In this document: positions 7,259 to 14,860 of the stretch, in pieces
How positions within the stretch are numbered: the stretch's first letter is position 1
Layout of the letters: each line of letters begins with the position of its first letter
Assembly: GCA_934317185.1 (NCBI GenBank)
Contig: CAKREJ010000025.1
Coordinates: 1 to 17,821 of the forward strand
Source: an uncultured Anaerobutyricum sp.
GTDB taxonomy: Bacteria; Bacillota; Clostridia; Lachnospirales; Lachnospiraceae
Length of the DNA: 17,821 bases
Reading direction: 5' to 3'
Translations under genes and position numbers: made by a program
Notes under the pieces: generated by a model
Databases searched by the model: none
Told to the model about the DNA's origin: nothing
What the model saw: the letters and a program-made list of their open reading frames with translations, nothing else

Positions 7259-9376
7259 TCAGCCCTCAAAAGGCTCATTTAACTTCATAGTTCCTTCTAA
7301 TACAAATCTTCCATCTAAAAGAATTGGTACTTCTATTCTTTCTTCCACCATATCACCCGTAACCGGTGATTCTCCACGCTGCACGATCACTGCTGCGATT
7401 CTTGAAAGTTCTTCATACGGAATCGTAATATCTGTATGACAGTTAAAATATGCTTTTGCAGGATCTTCTTTCCGAAGTATAGAACATTCATTTTCCTTTG
7501 CCACGATTTCTTTGCCATCCGGATTATATACACGAACATCCTCACAATAAGAATAACAGGTATCTCCTATCGCAATATGCGGTCCCATCTTCTCTGCGAT
7601 AAGAATCGGAAGCTTAGACATGATCCCATACTTCGCAGCCATCACATATGCCGTTGTATTCGTTCCGATCGCACATTCCCCCATAGGAAGTGTTTCCCTG
7701 TTATACAAAAGATTTTCTTTAATGAACCTTTTTCCGTCTTCTTTGTCCGGGAAATTTGCACACGAATACTCTTCTACCATACCATCTTTAAAGCTAAGTC
7801 TTAAATCTTTATAACAAAGACCGTTCAAATACACTTCTGTCACATGTAAAAGACCGTTGGTACCTTTTAATTTAGGTGAGGTAAATACTTCCCCTACCGG
7901 AATATTTACATCCGCAAGACAGTTTTCAAACTTCGTTTCTTTTTGGGCATCCTTCAGATCACATAACGCAACCGTAAGATTTGTCATATTCTTTCCACGC
8001 CCCATAATATGCACCGCTTCTGCCTTATCAAGAACATCAATGATATTTTGTTGTATTCCCTTATAAATCTCATTATCTAATGTATTTACTTTACGGATTT
8101 CCTCAAAAATCTCCGGGAAATTCTCTCCGATAGAAGGAACCGGATAGGCAATGATCGTAAAGCTTCTCTCTTCCTGATTAATAAATTCATTCAAGAGTGT
8201 ATTCGATAATGCAGAATATTCTACGCAAAGACCTTGCTGACGCTCACTCAAATGATAGCTTTCCGGCTTATTTACCGGCTCAAACGGTTCTTCCCCAAAT
8301 ACTTCAAAGCATGCCGGACCAGCAAATCCCGCCGCTTCCTGTGCATATGCTTCATATGCCTTTCTCATACAGCTTATCTTCCGGTCTACCATACGTTTAT
8401 CCAAATAAATGGCATTGTCAAATCTATGGTCATACCCATACTGTGGATTCGGATCTGTAGAAATGTATCCGATCCGAAGATTTTGACGCTTATTCAATGT
8501 ATTAAGAGCCTCTCTGTAAATAACCGGCTTCAATCCCATATTCTCAAACTGATGAATCGCTGCACGGATCACTCTCTCAAAACCAATGGGATAACGAATA
8601 TTTACTGTATCCTTCTTTGTAATATCGACTCCTTTTAACTCAAATCCTCTTCGATATCCTTGTGTAAATGTTTCTGCGATCTGAGAGATTTCTTCTTCTG
8701 TAAGACTGTTTAAAAACTTTGCTGTTTCAATTTCTACTTCTGAAATATAATCTCCATAAGAATACAGGTACGACAAATCCGAAAGGTCAGCATCCATAAT
8801 AATTGATGTTGCAAAATCAAGTGTCGGATCTACTAACTCTCTTACTCTGTAGCCAGCCCAGTCGTCGGCATAATCATACAAAAACCAGTAAATCGTATCT
8901 TTAATCTGCTTGTAGGTGACATCCTCTTCCTCAAACATACAGTATATTTCTAAAAAAAGTTCATTCAAGATCGTAATCTTTTCAAGATTCTGTTCAAAAA
9001 CAAATGCTCTTTCCGAACGTAATTCTGTATATAAAAAACTCAGAATCCGACCAAATTCCTCTCCTAATTCCTGTACGGCAAACGCAGGATCAGCAAAAGA
9101 CTGCTCATAATTCTGAGGTAAAATATCATGATAGAACTGCTCATTCTCATTTTTCAACTGTTCAAAAGAATAGGTGCTCCACTTATCCGAAGAAATGCAT
9201 AAAAAATCCTCTGCACATTTTTCAAGAAACTGTGCAGTCTTTTTAAAGTAGCTGTGAACTTTTACGTTCATGTTGTTTTTCTCTCCGGCGGCAATTTCCC
9301 TGATTCTGTCTTTTGTCAGTAAAAAGCGTTCTTCCACTTCTTTATTGCTCTCTTTAAATAACTCTCTATAATCCAT
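7259..9376 (-). CDS. M29-family metalloaminopeptidase with a long N-terminal extension
   Basis: The C-terminal half matches M29 (aminopeptidase T/S) metal-site motifs: IPVGEVFTSP with E496, MGECAIGTN with E567, EKMGPHIAIGD with E595 and H600, and CHTDITIP with H647 and D649. HIMGRGKNMTNLTVAL (456-471) also fits the family. M29 enzymes remove N-terminal amino acids using two metal ions. Usual members have about 400 residues; this one has 705. Residues 1 to about 240 are acidic, predicted helical and not recognisable to me, while VNIRYPIGFERVIRAA (258-273) seems to start the family's N-domain. There is no signal peptide, so it is probably cytoplasmic. The start is the weakest point: a GA-rich stretch lies about 13 bases upstream of the ATG. 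Its link to the neighbouring pyrimidine genes is unclear. Confidence 0.85.
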   Translation of the reverse strand: MDYRELFKESNKEVEERFLLTKDRIREIAAGEKNNMNVKVHSYFKKTAQFLEKCAEDFLCISSDKWSTYSFEQLKNENEQFYHDILPQNYEQSFADPAFAVQELGEEFGRILSFLYTELRSERAFVFEQNLEKITILNELFLEIYCMFEEEDVTYKQIKDTIYWFLYDYADDWAGYRVRELVDPTLDFATSIIMDADLSDLSYLYSYGDYISEVEIETAKFLNSLTEEEISQIAETFTQGYRRGFELKGVDITKKDTVNIRYPIGFERVIRAAIHQFENMGLKPVIYREALNTLNKRQNLRIGYISTDPNPQYGYDHRFDNAIYLDKRMVDRKISCMRKAYEAYAQEAAGFAGPACFEVFGEEPFEPVNKPESYHLSERQQGLCVEYSALSNTLLNEFINQEERSFTIIAYPVPSIGENFPEIFEEIRKVNTLDNEIYKGIQQNIIDVLDKAEAVHIMGRGKNMTNLTVALCDLKDAQKETKFENCLADVNIPVGEVFTSPKLKGTNGLLHVTEVYLNGLCYKDLRLSFKDGMVEEYSCANFPDKEDGKRFIKENLLYNRETLPMGECAIGTNTTAYVMAAKYGIMSKLPILIAEKMGPHIAIGDTCYSYCEDVRVYNPDGKEIVAKENECSILRKEDPAKAYFNCHTDITIPYEELSRIAAVIVQRGESPVTGDMVEERIEVPILLDGRFVLEGTMKLNEPFEG

Positions 9377-9501
9377 ATAAACTATATCACTCTCTTTCTA
9401 TGATTTTTCTCATATTTACCACAAATCACATAAGCAATTCGCAAACAAATCATACCGGCAGGAAACTATCTTTCCTTGCACAGCAATGCGATAAGCACAG
9501 G

Positions 9502-9807
9502 CTACATCATTACAAATGTAATCCCGATAAAAATAGCTATAATATTAATACATATTCCTGATATTTTATACTTCTGGCTGGTTTTAGCATCGTCATAGCT
9601 CATCACACCCCAGAAGACACAAAAAAAAGCCAGAATAACGAAAATACATCCGAACAATCCTCCGACAATATTTAACTTTCCTCCGGTTATAATGGACAAT
9701 ACTGTTAAAATAGCGAATCCAACCAGTATGGCAATTCCCATTACCAGAGTAATCACCGCATTTTTTGAAACTTTTTTCTCAGAAAAAGAAATATTTCCTG
9801 TATTCAT
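9502..9807 (-). CDS. Small three-helix membrane protein, possibly DUF6142-like
   Basis: This 101-residue protein has a short polar N-terminus containing two lysine pairs or near-pairs, then membrane segments at about 17-40, 47-69 and 83-100. The second loop is DDAKTSQKYK. I recognise no catalytic motif. The layout resembles small membrane proteins common in Lachnospiraceae (DUF6142-like), but I hold that name only tentatively. Its ATG overlaps the vanZ stop codon (ATGA), with AAAGGA about 10 bases upstream inside vanZ, so the two are probably translated together. Function is unknown; a membrane role alongside the VanZ-like protein is inferred from the overlap. Confidence 0.75.
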   Translation of the reverse strand: MNTGNISFSEKKVSKNAVITLVMGIAILVGFAILTVLSIITGGKLNIVGGLFGCIFVILAFFCVFWGVMSYDDAKTSQKYKISGICINIIAIFIGITFVMM

Positions 9808-10301
9808 AGTTCTGCTTTTCCTTTCTCTTCTTTCTTTTTATTAACTGCCTTCCATTTATGATAAATAAAACGGATAATACAATAGCTGAGCCATCCGATC
9901 AATCCCCCAACCGTATTCATCATCAGATCATCTACATCAAACACACCGACTTTCGTAACAAGCTGCAGTGTTTCTATGCAAAGGCTAAATAAAAAAGTAT
10001 ATATAATAATCCGGATACAACCGGTTTTCTCCAATCTCCATATCGGAACTAAAAAACCTATTGGGAAAAACACCAAAAGATTACCAAATAAGTTTAATAA
10101 AAACGCTTCTGTCGATACGTAATTCCTGTATATAATAAAACGACGAATTTCCTCGAAGGGAACCAGATTATAGCGATAGGTGCTATATCCATCTACCCGT
10201 CCGAGTCTGTCACTGAATAATACAAAATATATCACAACACAGCCATATAAAATCAATACTATACGGCTCAGAGCACCCAATCTCTTTCTGCTTTCATTCA
10301 T
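9804..10301 (-). CDS. VanZ-family membrane protein
   Basis: A 165-residue VanZ-like membrane protein. Hydrophobic segments lie at about 11-30, 65-87, 97-116 and 128-147. The family pattern is clear: YRYNLVPFEEI (43-53), the first acidic and Asn-rich site NLFGNLLVFFPIGFLVP (70-86), IETLQL (109-114), and FDVDDLMMNTVGGLIGW (121-137). VanZ gave low-level teicoplanin resistance in the van transposon, but most chromosomal homologues have no known role, so a resistance call is not justified. The C-terminus is lysine-rich (KAVNKKKEEKGKAEL). The ribosome binding site is weak (AAAAGG about 11 bases upstream). It overlaps the next gene by 4 bases. It lies after the terminator of the pyrE unit, so it begins a new unit. 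Confidence 0.9.
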   Translation of the reverse strand: MNESRKRLGALSRIVLILYGCVVIYFVLFSDRLGRVDGYSTYRYNLVPFEEIRRFIIYRNYVSTEAFLLNLFGNLLVFFPIGFLVPIWRLEKTGCIRIIIYTFLFSLCIETLQLVTKVGVFDVDDLMMNTVGGLIGWLSYCIIRFIYHKWKAVNKKKEEKGKAEL

Positions 10302-10397
10302 TCTTTTTCCAGCCTTTTCTTATAATTCTTATTCTCCTTATTCTTCTTAATGCACTCTTTTTAAATATTTTCTTTGCTTAATTTTGCAGGAAATATC

Positions 10398-10450
10398 AAA
10401 AAATTACATCCTTGTAATACATTTTAAGGAACCGGCACAACACCGGTTCC
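10398..10450 (-). terminator. Terminator region after the pyrE unit (two stem-loops)
   Basis: The first stem-loop pairs GGAACCGG with CCGGTTCC perfectly (10450 to 10428), loop of 7, starting 8 bases after the 50-codon gene. Its tail (TTAAAATG) is a poor U-run. A second AU-rich hairpin follows at once: ATTACA pairs with TGTAAT across AGGA, then runs into U5 and G. Together they probably end the pyrK-D-E unit. The pairing is seen; efficiency is uncertain because neither stem alone is ideal. Confidence 0.65.
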
Positions 10451-10458
10451 CATCATTT

Positions 10459-10611
10459 TTAAATCATTATTTTTCCTTTTAATTTGAGGGCACGTGCACC
10501 ACTTACAATAGAAATGATTCCTACCGTAACTCCGACAATTGTTGTAATAATTCCAACAACAATCCCTGCTGCACCAATCTGTCCCAATGTTTTAAAAATC
10601 TTTTCGTTCAT
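10459..10611 (-). CDS. Undescribed 50-residue single-pass membrane peptide
   Basis: A short reading frame, ATG at 10611 and TAA at 10459, encodes 50 residues. It starts with MNEKIFKTLGQIG, then has one long Gly/Val/Ile/Thr-rich membrane segment (about 13-39: AAGIVVGIITTIVGVTVGII and on), and ends in a basic tail (ARALKLKGKIMI). AGGAGA lies 6 bases before the ATG. It begins 20 bases after pyrE and ends 8 bases before a GC-rich hairpin, so it is placed like a real last gene of the unit. The Gly/Thr-rich helix could help helix packing. I do not recognise the family. It could be a regulatory or stress peptide, or a holin- or toxin-like peptide, but nothing here decides that. Confidence 0.7.
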   Translation of the reverse strand: MNEKIFKTLGQIGAAGIVVGIITTIVGVTVGIISIVSGARALKLKGKIMI

Positions 10612-10631
10612 ACAACTCTCCTGTCAGAATA

Positions 10632-11306
10632 CTACTTTACTCCATACTGGTCATAATATGCATCAATTGCTTTTTTCAATTCATCGTCAATAATTACTTT
10701 TCCTTTGTATGGTTTGTTGTAAAGATGTTCTACAACTTCTGCCATTGTAACGATAGCTGTTGTCTTCATTCCATATTTCTCACTGATTTCTGTAAGAGCA
10801 CTCTTCTCTCCCTGGCCTCTTTCCATACGGTCAACAGAAACAACTAAACCGCCAACTTCTACATCCCCCTGTGCCTTAATAATAGGGAGTGTCTCCTGAA
10901 TAGAAGTACCTGCTGTAGTAACGTCTTCGATAATGATAACTTTATCTCCATCCTGAATTGGACTTCCAAGCAAAATTCCCTTATCTCCGTGATCTTTCAC
11001 TTCTTTACGGTTACTGCAGTAACGGATGTCTTTATCATATTTCTCTGAAATAGCGATTGTTGCTGCAACGCTTAATGGAATTCCTTTATAAGCAGGTCCA
11101 AACAGTACATCAAAATCAAAACCGAAATGGTCATGAATTGCCTGTGCGTAATATTCACCTAATCTCTTTAACTGAGATCCTGTACGGTAAAATCCGGTAT
11201 TAACAAAAAATGGAGTCTTTCTTCCACTCTTTGTTACGAAGTCTCCAAACTTCAGTACATTGCAGTCAATCATAAATTCTATAAACTCTTTTTTGTATTG
11301 TTCCAT
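10632..11306 (-). CDS. pyrE: Orotate phosphoribosyltransferase
   Basis: It couples orotate to PRPP to make OMP. The 224-residue protein carries the type I phosphoribosyltransferase PRPP loop VIIIEDVTTAGTS (123-135). The N-terminal part has TKSGRKTPFFVNTGFY (25-40), the orotate-binding region of the clostridial-type enzyme. FGPAYKGIPLSVA (69-81) and SNRKEVKDHGDKG (98-110) form the rest of the PRPP and flexible-loop sites. GGAGG lies 5 bases before the ATG. It has its own strong promoter in the 164-base gap after pyrD, and is followed 20 bases later by a small membrane peptide gene. Confidence 0.98.
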   Translation of the reverse strand: MEQYKKEFIEFMIDCNVLKFGDFVTKSGRKTPFFVNTGFYRTGSQLKRLGEYYAQAIHDHFGFDFDVLFGPAYKGIPLSVAATIAISEKYDKDIRYCSNRKEVKDHGDKGILLGSPIQDGDKVIIIEDVTTAGTSIQETLPIIKAQGDVEVGGLVVSVDRMERGQGEKSALTEISEKYGMKTTAIVTMAEVVEHLYNKPYKGKVIIDDELKKAIDAYYDQYGVK

Positions 11307-11412
11307 AACAGCCTCCGATTTATCCTTTTGATTTATATACTACTCTCCTGAAACTTTCATCATACTTGTTTTACAAAGTACAAATAATTCCAAAAGTACA
11401 TTTATTATCTTG

Positions 11413-11441
11413 ATTCTAACACAGTTTATTTGTATTTTCAA
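11413..11441 (-). promoter_or_regulatory. Strong sigma-A promoter for pyrE
   Basis: TTGAAA (-35, 5 of 6) and TAGAAT (-10, 5 of 6) are exactly 17 bases apart with an extended -10 TG (TGTTAGAAT). The leader to pyrE would be about 100 bases. It contains a direct repeat of TGTACTTT but no stem followed by a U-run, so I see no PyrR-style attenuator. Confidence 0.75.
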
Positions 11442-11470
11442 CTTTGATAAATTTGTATAAACCGTTTATT

Positions 11471-12373
11471 TTAATCAATACATCCAATAATCTCATTGAT
11501 ATCCTTGATATGATATCTTTCCATATAGGCTCTGATTCCATCTAATACATCCATTGTTGCACGTGGATTATGGAAATTAGCAGTTCCTACAGAAACCATT
11601 GTTGCACCTGCCATCATCATCTCAATGGCATCTTCTCCTGTAAGAATTCCACCCATTCCGATGATTGGCAGCTTACAGGCATGGCTTACCTGATATACCA
11701 TACGAACTGCAACTGGCTTGATTGCAGGGCCGGACATACCACCTGTCTTATTGGCAAGCACAAACTTACGTCTGTGAATATCTATTTTCATTCCGGTAAG
11801 TGTATTGATAAGAGAAAGAGCATCACTTCCTCCTGCCTCTGCTGCTCTTGCCATCTCTGTAATATCGGTAACATTCGGACTTAACTTCATTACGATCGGC
11901 TGTTTTGCCTTTGCCTTGATTGCTTTCGTAATTTCATATAATGCATCTGGATTTTGTCCAAAAGCAATACCGCCTTCTTTTACATTCGGACAGGATACAT
12001 TAATTTCTAATAAATCTACCGGTTCATCCGCTAATCGCTCTACAACTTCTACATAATCGGAGGTACTTCTTCCACATACATTGACAATAATAGATGCTCC
12101 CTTTTCTTTTAAGTGTGGAATATCTCTCTTGCAAAACAATTCAATTCCTGGATTCTGAAGTCCAACTGCGTTAAGCATTCCACCATAAGTTTCTGCCACA
12201 CGGGGAGTTGGATTGCCTTCCCACGGTACATTTGCCACACCCTTTGTCGTTACTGCACCAAGTGCCGCAAGATCTACAAACTGTTCATATTCCGCACCGG
12301 AACCAAAAGTTCCTGAGGCAGTTGTCACAGGATTCTTAAACGTCTTTCCGGCTAATGTTACTTCTAAATTCAT
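11471..12373 (-). CDS. pyrD: Dihydroorotate dehydrogenase, class 1B catalytic subunit
   Basis: The FMN subunit that oxidises dihydroorotate to orotate, passing electrons to PyrK and then NAD+. The 300-residue length fits class 1B. Visible sites are ASGTFGSGAEY (19-29), NAVGLQNPG (68-76), the catalytic-base region INVSCPNVKEGG with C128 (class 1 enzymes use cysteine), and the FMN phosphate region IGMGGILTGEDAIEMMMAGA near residue 240-260. Its ATG overlaps the pyrK stop by 4 bases (ATGA), which suits a two-subunit enzyme made in fixed ratio. The NAD+-linked type is usual in anaerobic Firmicutes. Confidence 0.98.
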   Translation of the reverse strand: MNLEVTLAGKTFKNPVTTASGTFGSGAEYEQFVDLAALGAVTTKGVANVPWEGNPTPRVAETYGGMLNAVGLQNPGIELFCKRDIPHLKEKGASIIVNVCGRSTSDYVEVVERLADEPVDLLEINVSCPNVKEGGIAFGQNPDALYEITKAIKAKAKQPIVMKLSPNVTDITEMARAAEAGGSDALSLINTLTGMKIDIHRRKFVLANKTGGMSGPAIKPVAVRMVYQVSHACKLPIIGMGGILTGEDAIEMMMAGATMVSVGTANFHNPRATMDVLDGIRAYMERYHIKDINEIIGCID

Positions 12374-13137
12374 GAAAATACTACCTCCTTTGCATCAAAT
12401 ACCGGGCCATCTTTGCAGATTCGGGTATTGTTTACGTTTGTGTGATGATCTTTTTCCTTTGTCTTACAGATACATCCAAGACAGGCACCAATTCCACATG
12501 CCATTCTCTCTTCTAATGAAATCTGTGCTTCCATTCCGTGTTCTTTTGCATACGCTGCAAGTGCTTTTAGCATTGGCATTGGTCCGCAGGCATAAATCAC
12601 CTTACCTTCCACACCATATTTTTCAATCGCATCAATAACGGTTCCCTTTGCTCCCTGGCTTCCGTCTTCTGTTGCAACCTTCACATCACACACTTCTTCA
12701 AATTCTTCTTTTAAGAAAGTAGATGTTCTGTAACCAAGTACCACTGTCTTCTCAGCATCTAGCTGCTTTGCAAGCTCCAGCATCGGAGGAATTCCAATGC
12801 CGCCACCGATAATAATTGCCTTTTCACTCTTCATTGTAAAACCGTTACCAAGAGGTCCCATAACTTCTAACTCATCCCCTGCTTTCATTTCAGAGAATTC
12901 TTTTGTTCCCTCACCGGCAACACGATAAACAACTCTTAGGGTTCCTTCCTCTGGATTAATACCACAAATACTGATCGGGCGAGGTAAAAGCTTACTCTTA
13001 TCATTACAATACATCGCAATAAATTGTCCCGGTCTGGCTAATGCCGCTCCTTTCGGAAAGGATAATTCCATGTCAAATATTCCTTCGTCAATCTGCTGCT
13101 GACGAATAACCCTCGCTGTTTCTTTTATCATTTCCAT
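12370..13137 (-). CDS. pyrK: Dihydroorotate dehydrogenase electron transfer subunit
   Basis: PyrK holds FAD and a 2Fe-2S cluster and carries electrons from PyrD to NAD+. In 255 residues the order is an FAD barrel with LLPRPISI (50-57), an NAD-binding fold with IIGGGIGIPPML (109-120) and YACGPMPML (182-190), then a C-terminal cysteine cluster. The likely cluster ligands are C214, C219, C222 and C241 (C-x4-C-x2-C-x18-C), with an extra C224; the ending CKDGPVF is typical. GGGAGG lies 7 bases before the ATG. It is the first gene of pyrK-pyrD and 83 bases after the methyltransferase gene, a gap in which I see no clear promoter or terminator. Confidence 0.98.
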   Translation of the reverse strand: MEMIKETARVIRQQQIDEGIFDMELSFPKGAALARPGQFIAMYCNDKSKLLPRPISICGINPEEGTLRVVYRVAGEGTKEFSEMKAGDELEVMGPLGNGFTMKSEKAIIIGGGIGIPPMLELAKQLDAEKTVVLGYRTSTFLKEEFEEVCDVKVATEDGSQGAKGTVIDAIEKYGVEGKVIYACGPMPMLKALAAYAKEHGMEAQISLEERMACGIGACLGCICKTKEKDHHTNVNNTRICKDGPVFDAKEVVFS

Positions 13138-13220
13138 ATATATTCCTCCCTTTTAAAATTCAAATTATTCCTTAGATTTATACACTTTATGTCTGTTCTG
13201 AGTCGTAACTATCATAAAAT

Positions 13221-13796
13221 CTATATTGTCTCATTCTTTATGATGTATACCGGCAGGGGTGGATGATTCGGCTTATTATAAAAAGCTTCTACAAGCACTG
13301 TATATTGATCATCCGGCAGCTTACGAAGCCATTGCAGCACCTGTTCCTTCTCGTCAAAACCACTGTCTCCTCCACTGTAGATGAGCAATGATATCATACC
13401 ACCCTCACAAAGCATCGTAAGTCCCTTTTCTAAGGCTTCTATCGTTGTCTCTGCTTTGGTGGAAAGATTATGATCACCGCCCGGAAGGTATCCAAGATTA
13501 AACATAATAAGGGAAACAGTCCCTTTCTCCGCATACTGATCCATATTTACATGACTATCAAGAACAACCTTCGCACGTTCCGATAACTGTTTCTTTTTAA
13601 GGAGCAGCTTTGTCTGTTCTACTGCCATCTGCTGAATATCCATAGCGATAACTTTGCCCTTTTCGCCCACCAAAGCTGCCAGAAAAACAGTATCCTTTCC
13701 GGTTCCGGCTGTTGCATCAATGCATACTACAGGCTCCTTTATCATCTGCTGTATTCGCTCATGACAATACTGTGTAATTGGAATTCTTTTTTTCAT
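13221..13796 (-). CDS. mnmM: YtqB/MnmM-like tRNA methyltransferase
   Basis: This 191-residue class I SAM-dependent methyltransferase closely resembles B. subtilis YtqB, identified as MnmM, which adds the final methyl group of mnm5s2U at tRNA position 34 without MnmC. SAM motif I is IDATAGTGKDTVFL (26-39), followed by the acidic residue D53 in AMDIQ. The diagnostic NLGYLPGGDHNLSTK (100-114) and LIYSGGDSG (138-146) match YtqB order, and the C-terminal NHPPLPVYIIK (177-187) matches its NDPPF segment. The ribosome binding site is modest (GGAGAG about 11 bases upstream). It lies 85 bases after uppP and may be co-transcribed with it. Family recognition is firm; the exact tRNA product is inferred. 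Confidence 0.85.
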   Translation of the reverse strand: MKKRIPITQYCHERIQQMIKEPVVCIDATAGTGKDTVFLAALVGEKGKVIAMDIQQMAVEQTKLLLKKKQLSERAKVVLDSHVNMDQYAEKGTVSLIMFNLGYLPGGDHNLSTKAETTIEALEKGLTMLCEGGMISLLIYSGGDSGFDEKEQVLQWLRKLPDDQYTVLVEAFYNKPNHPPLPVYIIKNETI

Positions 13797-13881
13797 TATA
13801 ATCTATACTCTCCGATTTTCAAATATATTTATTAGAGCTGTTTAAAATTTATTTACAAAAACCTGCATTATACTATGATAA

Positions 13882-14700
13882 CTATTTTACCAGAAAGTAT
13901 ATAGCAACAATGATACCTAAAATAATACGGTATACACCAAATGCCTTAAAATCATTTTTCTTAATATATCCCATCAGGAACTTGATCGCAATAATAGAAA
14001 CAACAAATGCTACAAGCATACCAACTACAAGAATCGCCACTTCTGCTCCCGTATAATGTAATCCGTATTTAACTAATTTTAAAAAGCTTGCTCCAAACAT
14101 AACCGGAATAGATAAGAAGAAAGAGTATTCTGCAGCCACAAAACGGGAGGTTCCAAGAATCATTGCTCCGATAATCGTTGCTCCGGAACGAGAAGTTCCC
14201 GGAATAAGTGCAAGAACCTGAAAACATCCGATAAATAGTGCAATCTTATATGTCAAATCTGATAATTCTGTCACCTGCGGATTTCTTCGTTTGTTATAAT
14301 TCTCAACAATGATAAATAAAATACCATATAAAATTAATGTGAAAGATACGGTCTGTGCATTATAAAAAAGTGCATCAATCTTGTCATTAAAAGCAAGACC
14401 GATTACTGCTGCCGGAAGGCAGCCTACGATTACCTTACCCCACAAATCAAAAGTTTCTCTTTTTTCCTTTGAAGACTTCTTGGGACTAAATGGATTTAGC
14501 TTGTGAAAATAAATTACACATACTGCAAGAATCGCTCCTAGCTGGATTACTACCAAAAACATCTCCATAAATGCCTTCGATACATCTAATTTAATAAATT
14601 CATCCACAAGAATCATATGTCCTGTGGAACTAATAGGAAGCCACTCTGTAATTCCTTCCACAATTCCAAGCAGGATTACTTTTAACATTTCGATTAACAT
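13882..14700 (-). CDS. uppP: Undecaprenyl-diphosphatase
   Basis: An integral membrane phosphatase (UppP/BacA) that recycles the lipid carrier undecaprenyl diphosphate for cell-wall synthesis; extra copies give bacitracin tolerance. The 272 residues form about eight membrane segments. Both family motifs are intact: [14 protein letters not shown] (15-28) with the acidic residues and H28, and [15 protein letters not shown] (166-180) with R171. AGGAGG lies 13 bases before the ATG, longer than ideal; an in-frame stop upstream leaves no earlier start, and the family N-terminus fits this one. A promoter lies in the 160-base gap upstream. Confidence 0.97.
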   Translation of the reverse strand: MLIEMLKVILLGIVEGITEWLPISSTGHMILVDEFIKLDVSKAFMEMFLVVIQLGAILAVCVIYFHKLNPFSPKKSSKEKRETFDLWGKVIVGCLPAAVIGLAFNDKIDALFYNAQTVSFTLILYGILFIIVENYNKRRNPQVTELSDLTYKIALFIGCFQVLALIPGTSRSGATIIGAMILGTSRFVAAEYSFFLSIPVMFGASFLKLVKYGLHYTGAEVAILVVGMLVAFVVSIIAIKFLMGYIKKNDFKAFGVYRIILGIIVAIYFLVK

Positions 14701-14737
14701 TTTCTATTCATTACCTCCTGTAATATTTTATCGATTC

Positions 14738-14766
14738 ATTCTATCATAGATTCATGCATTTGTCCC
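14738..14766 (-). promoter_or_regulatory. Likely sigma-A promoter for uppP
   Basis: GGGACA (-35, 4 of 6) and TAGAAT (-10, 5 of 6) are 17 bases apart, and the -10 has the extended TG (TGATAGAAT). The leader would be about 30 bases and holds the AGGAGG site. No operator or bacitracin-type regulator site is evident. Confidence 0.6.
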
Positions 14767-14860
14767 TAATTCCACACTTAAAAATATCTTTCATATTCTA
14801 CAAGTGGTTTAAAACTTACAAATAAGCGGACTACGCACTTCTTTTTTATGCCTTTTTCAT

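Noticed and set aside
7436..8638. Several plus-strand open frames of 69-134 codons opposite the M29 gene
   Set aside because: They are antisense to a gene with clear protein motifs, have no family features, and lack convincing ribosome binding sites.
9385..9456. Minus-strand 23-codon frame just upstream of the M29 start
   Set aside because: No ribosome binding site precedes its ATG and the peptide has no features; it could be a chance frame.
9804..10301. Calling the VanZ-like gene an antibiotic resistance gene
   Set aside because: No other van genes are present and most chromosomal VanZ homologues have no shown resistance role.
11307..11470. PyrR-type attenuator in the pyrE leader
   Set aside because: I found no terminator stem with a U-run and no PyrR binding-loop consensus; only a promoter and a short direct repeat are visible.
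12213..12638. Plus-strand frame of 141 codons opposite the pyrK-pyrD junction
   Set aside because: It is a shadow of two well-recognised enzymes and its translation is low-complexity, with no domain.
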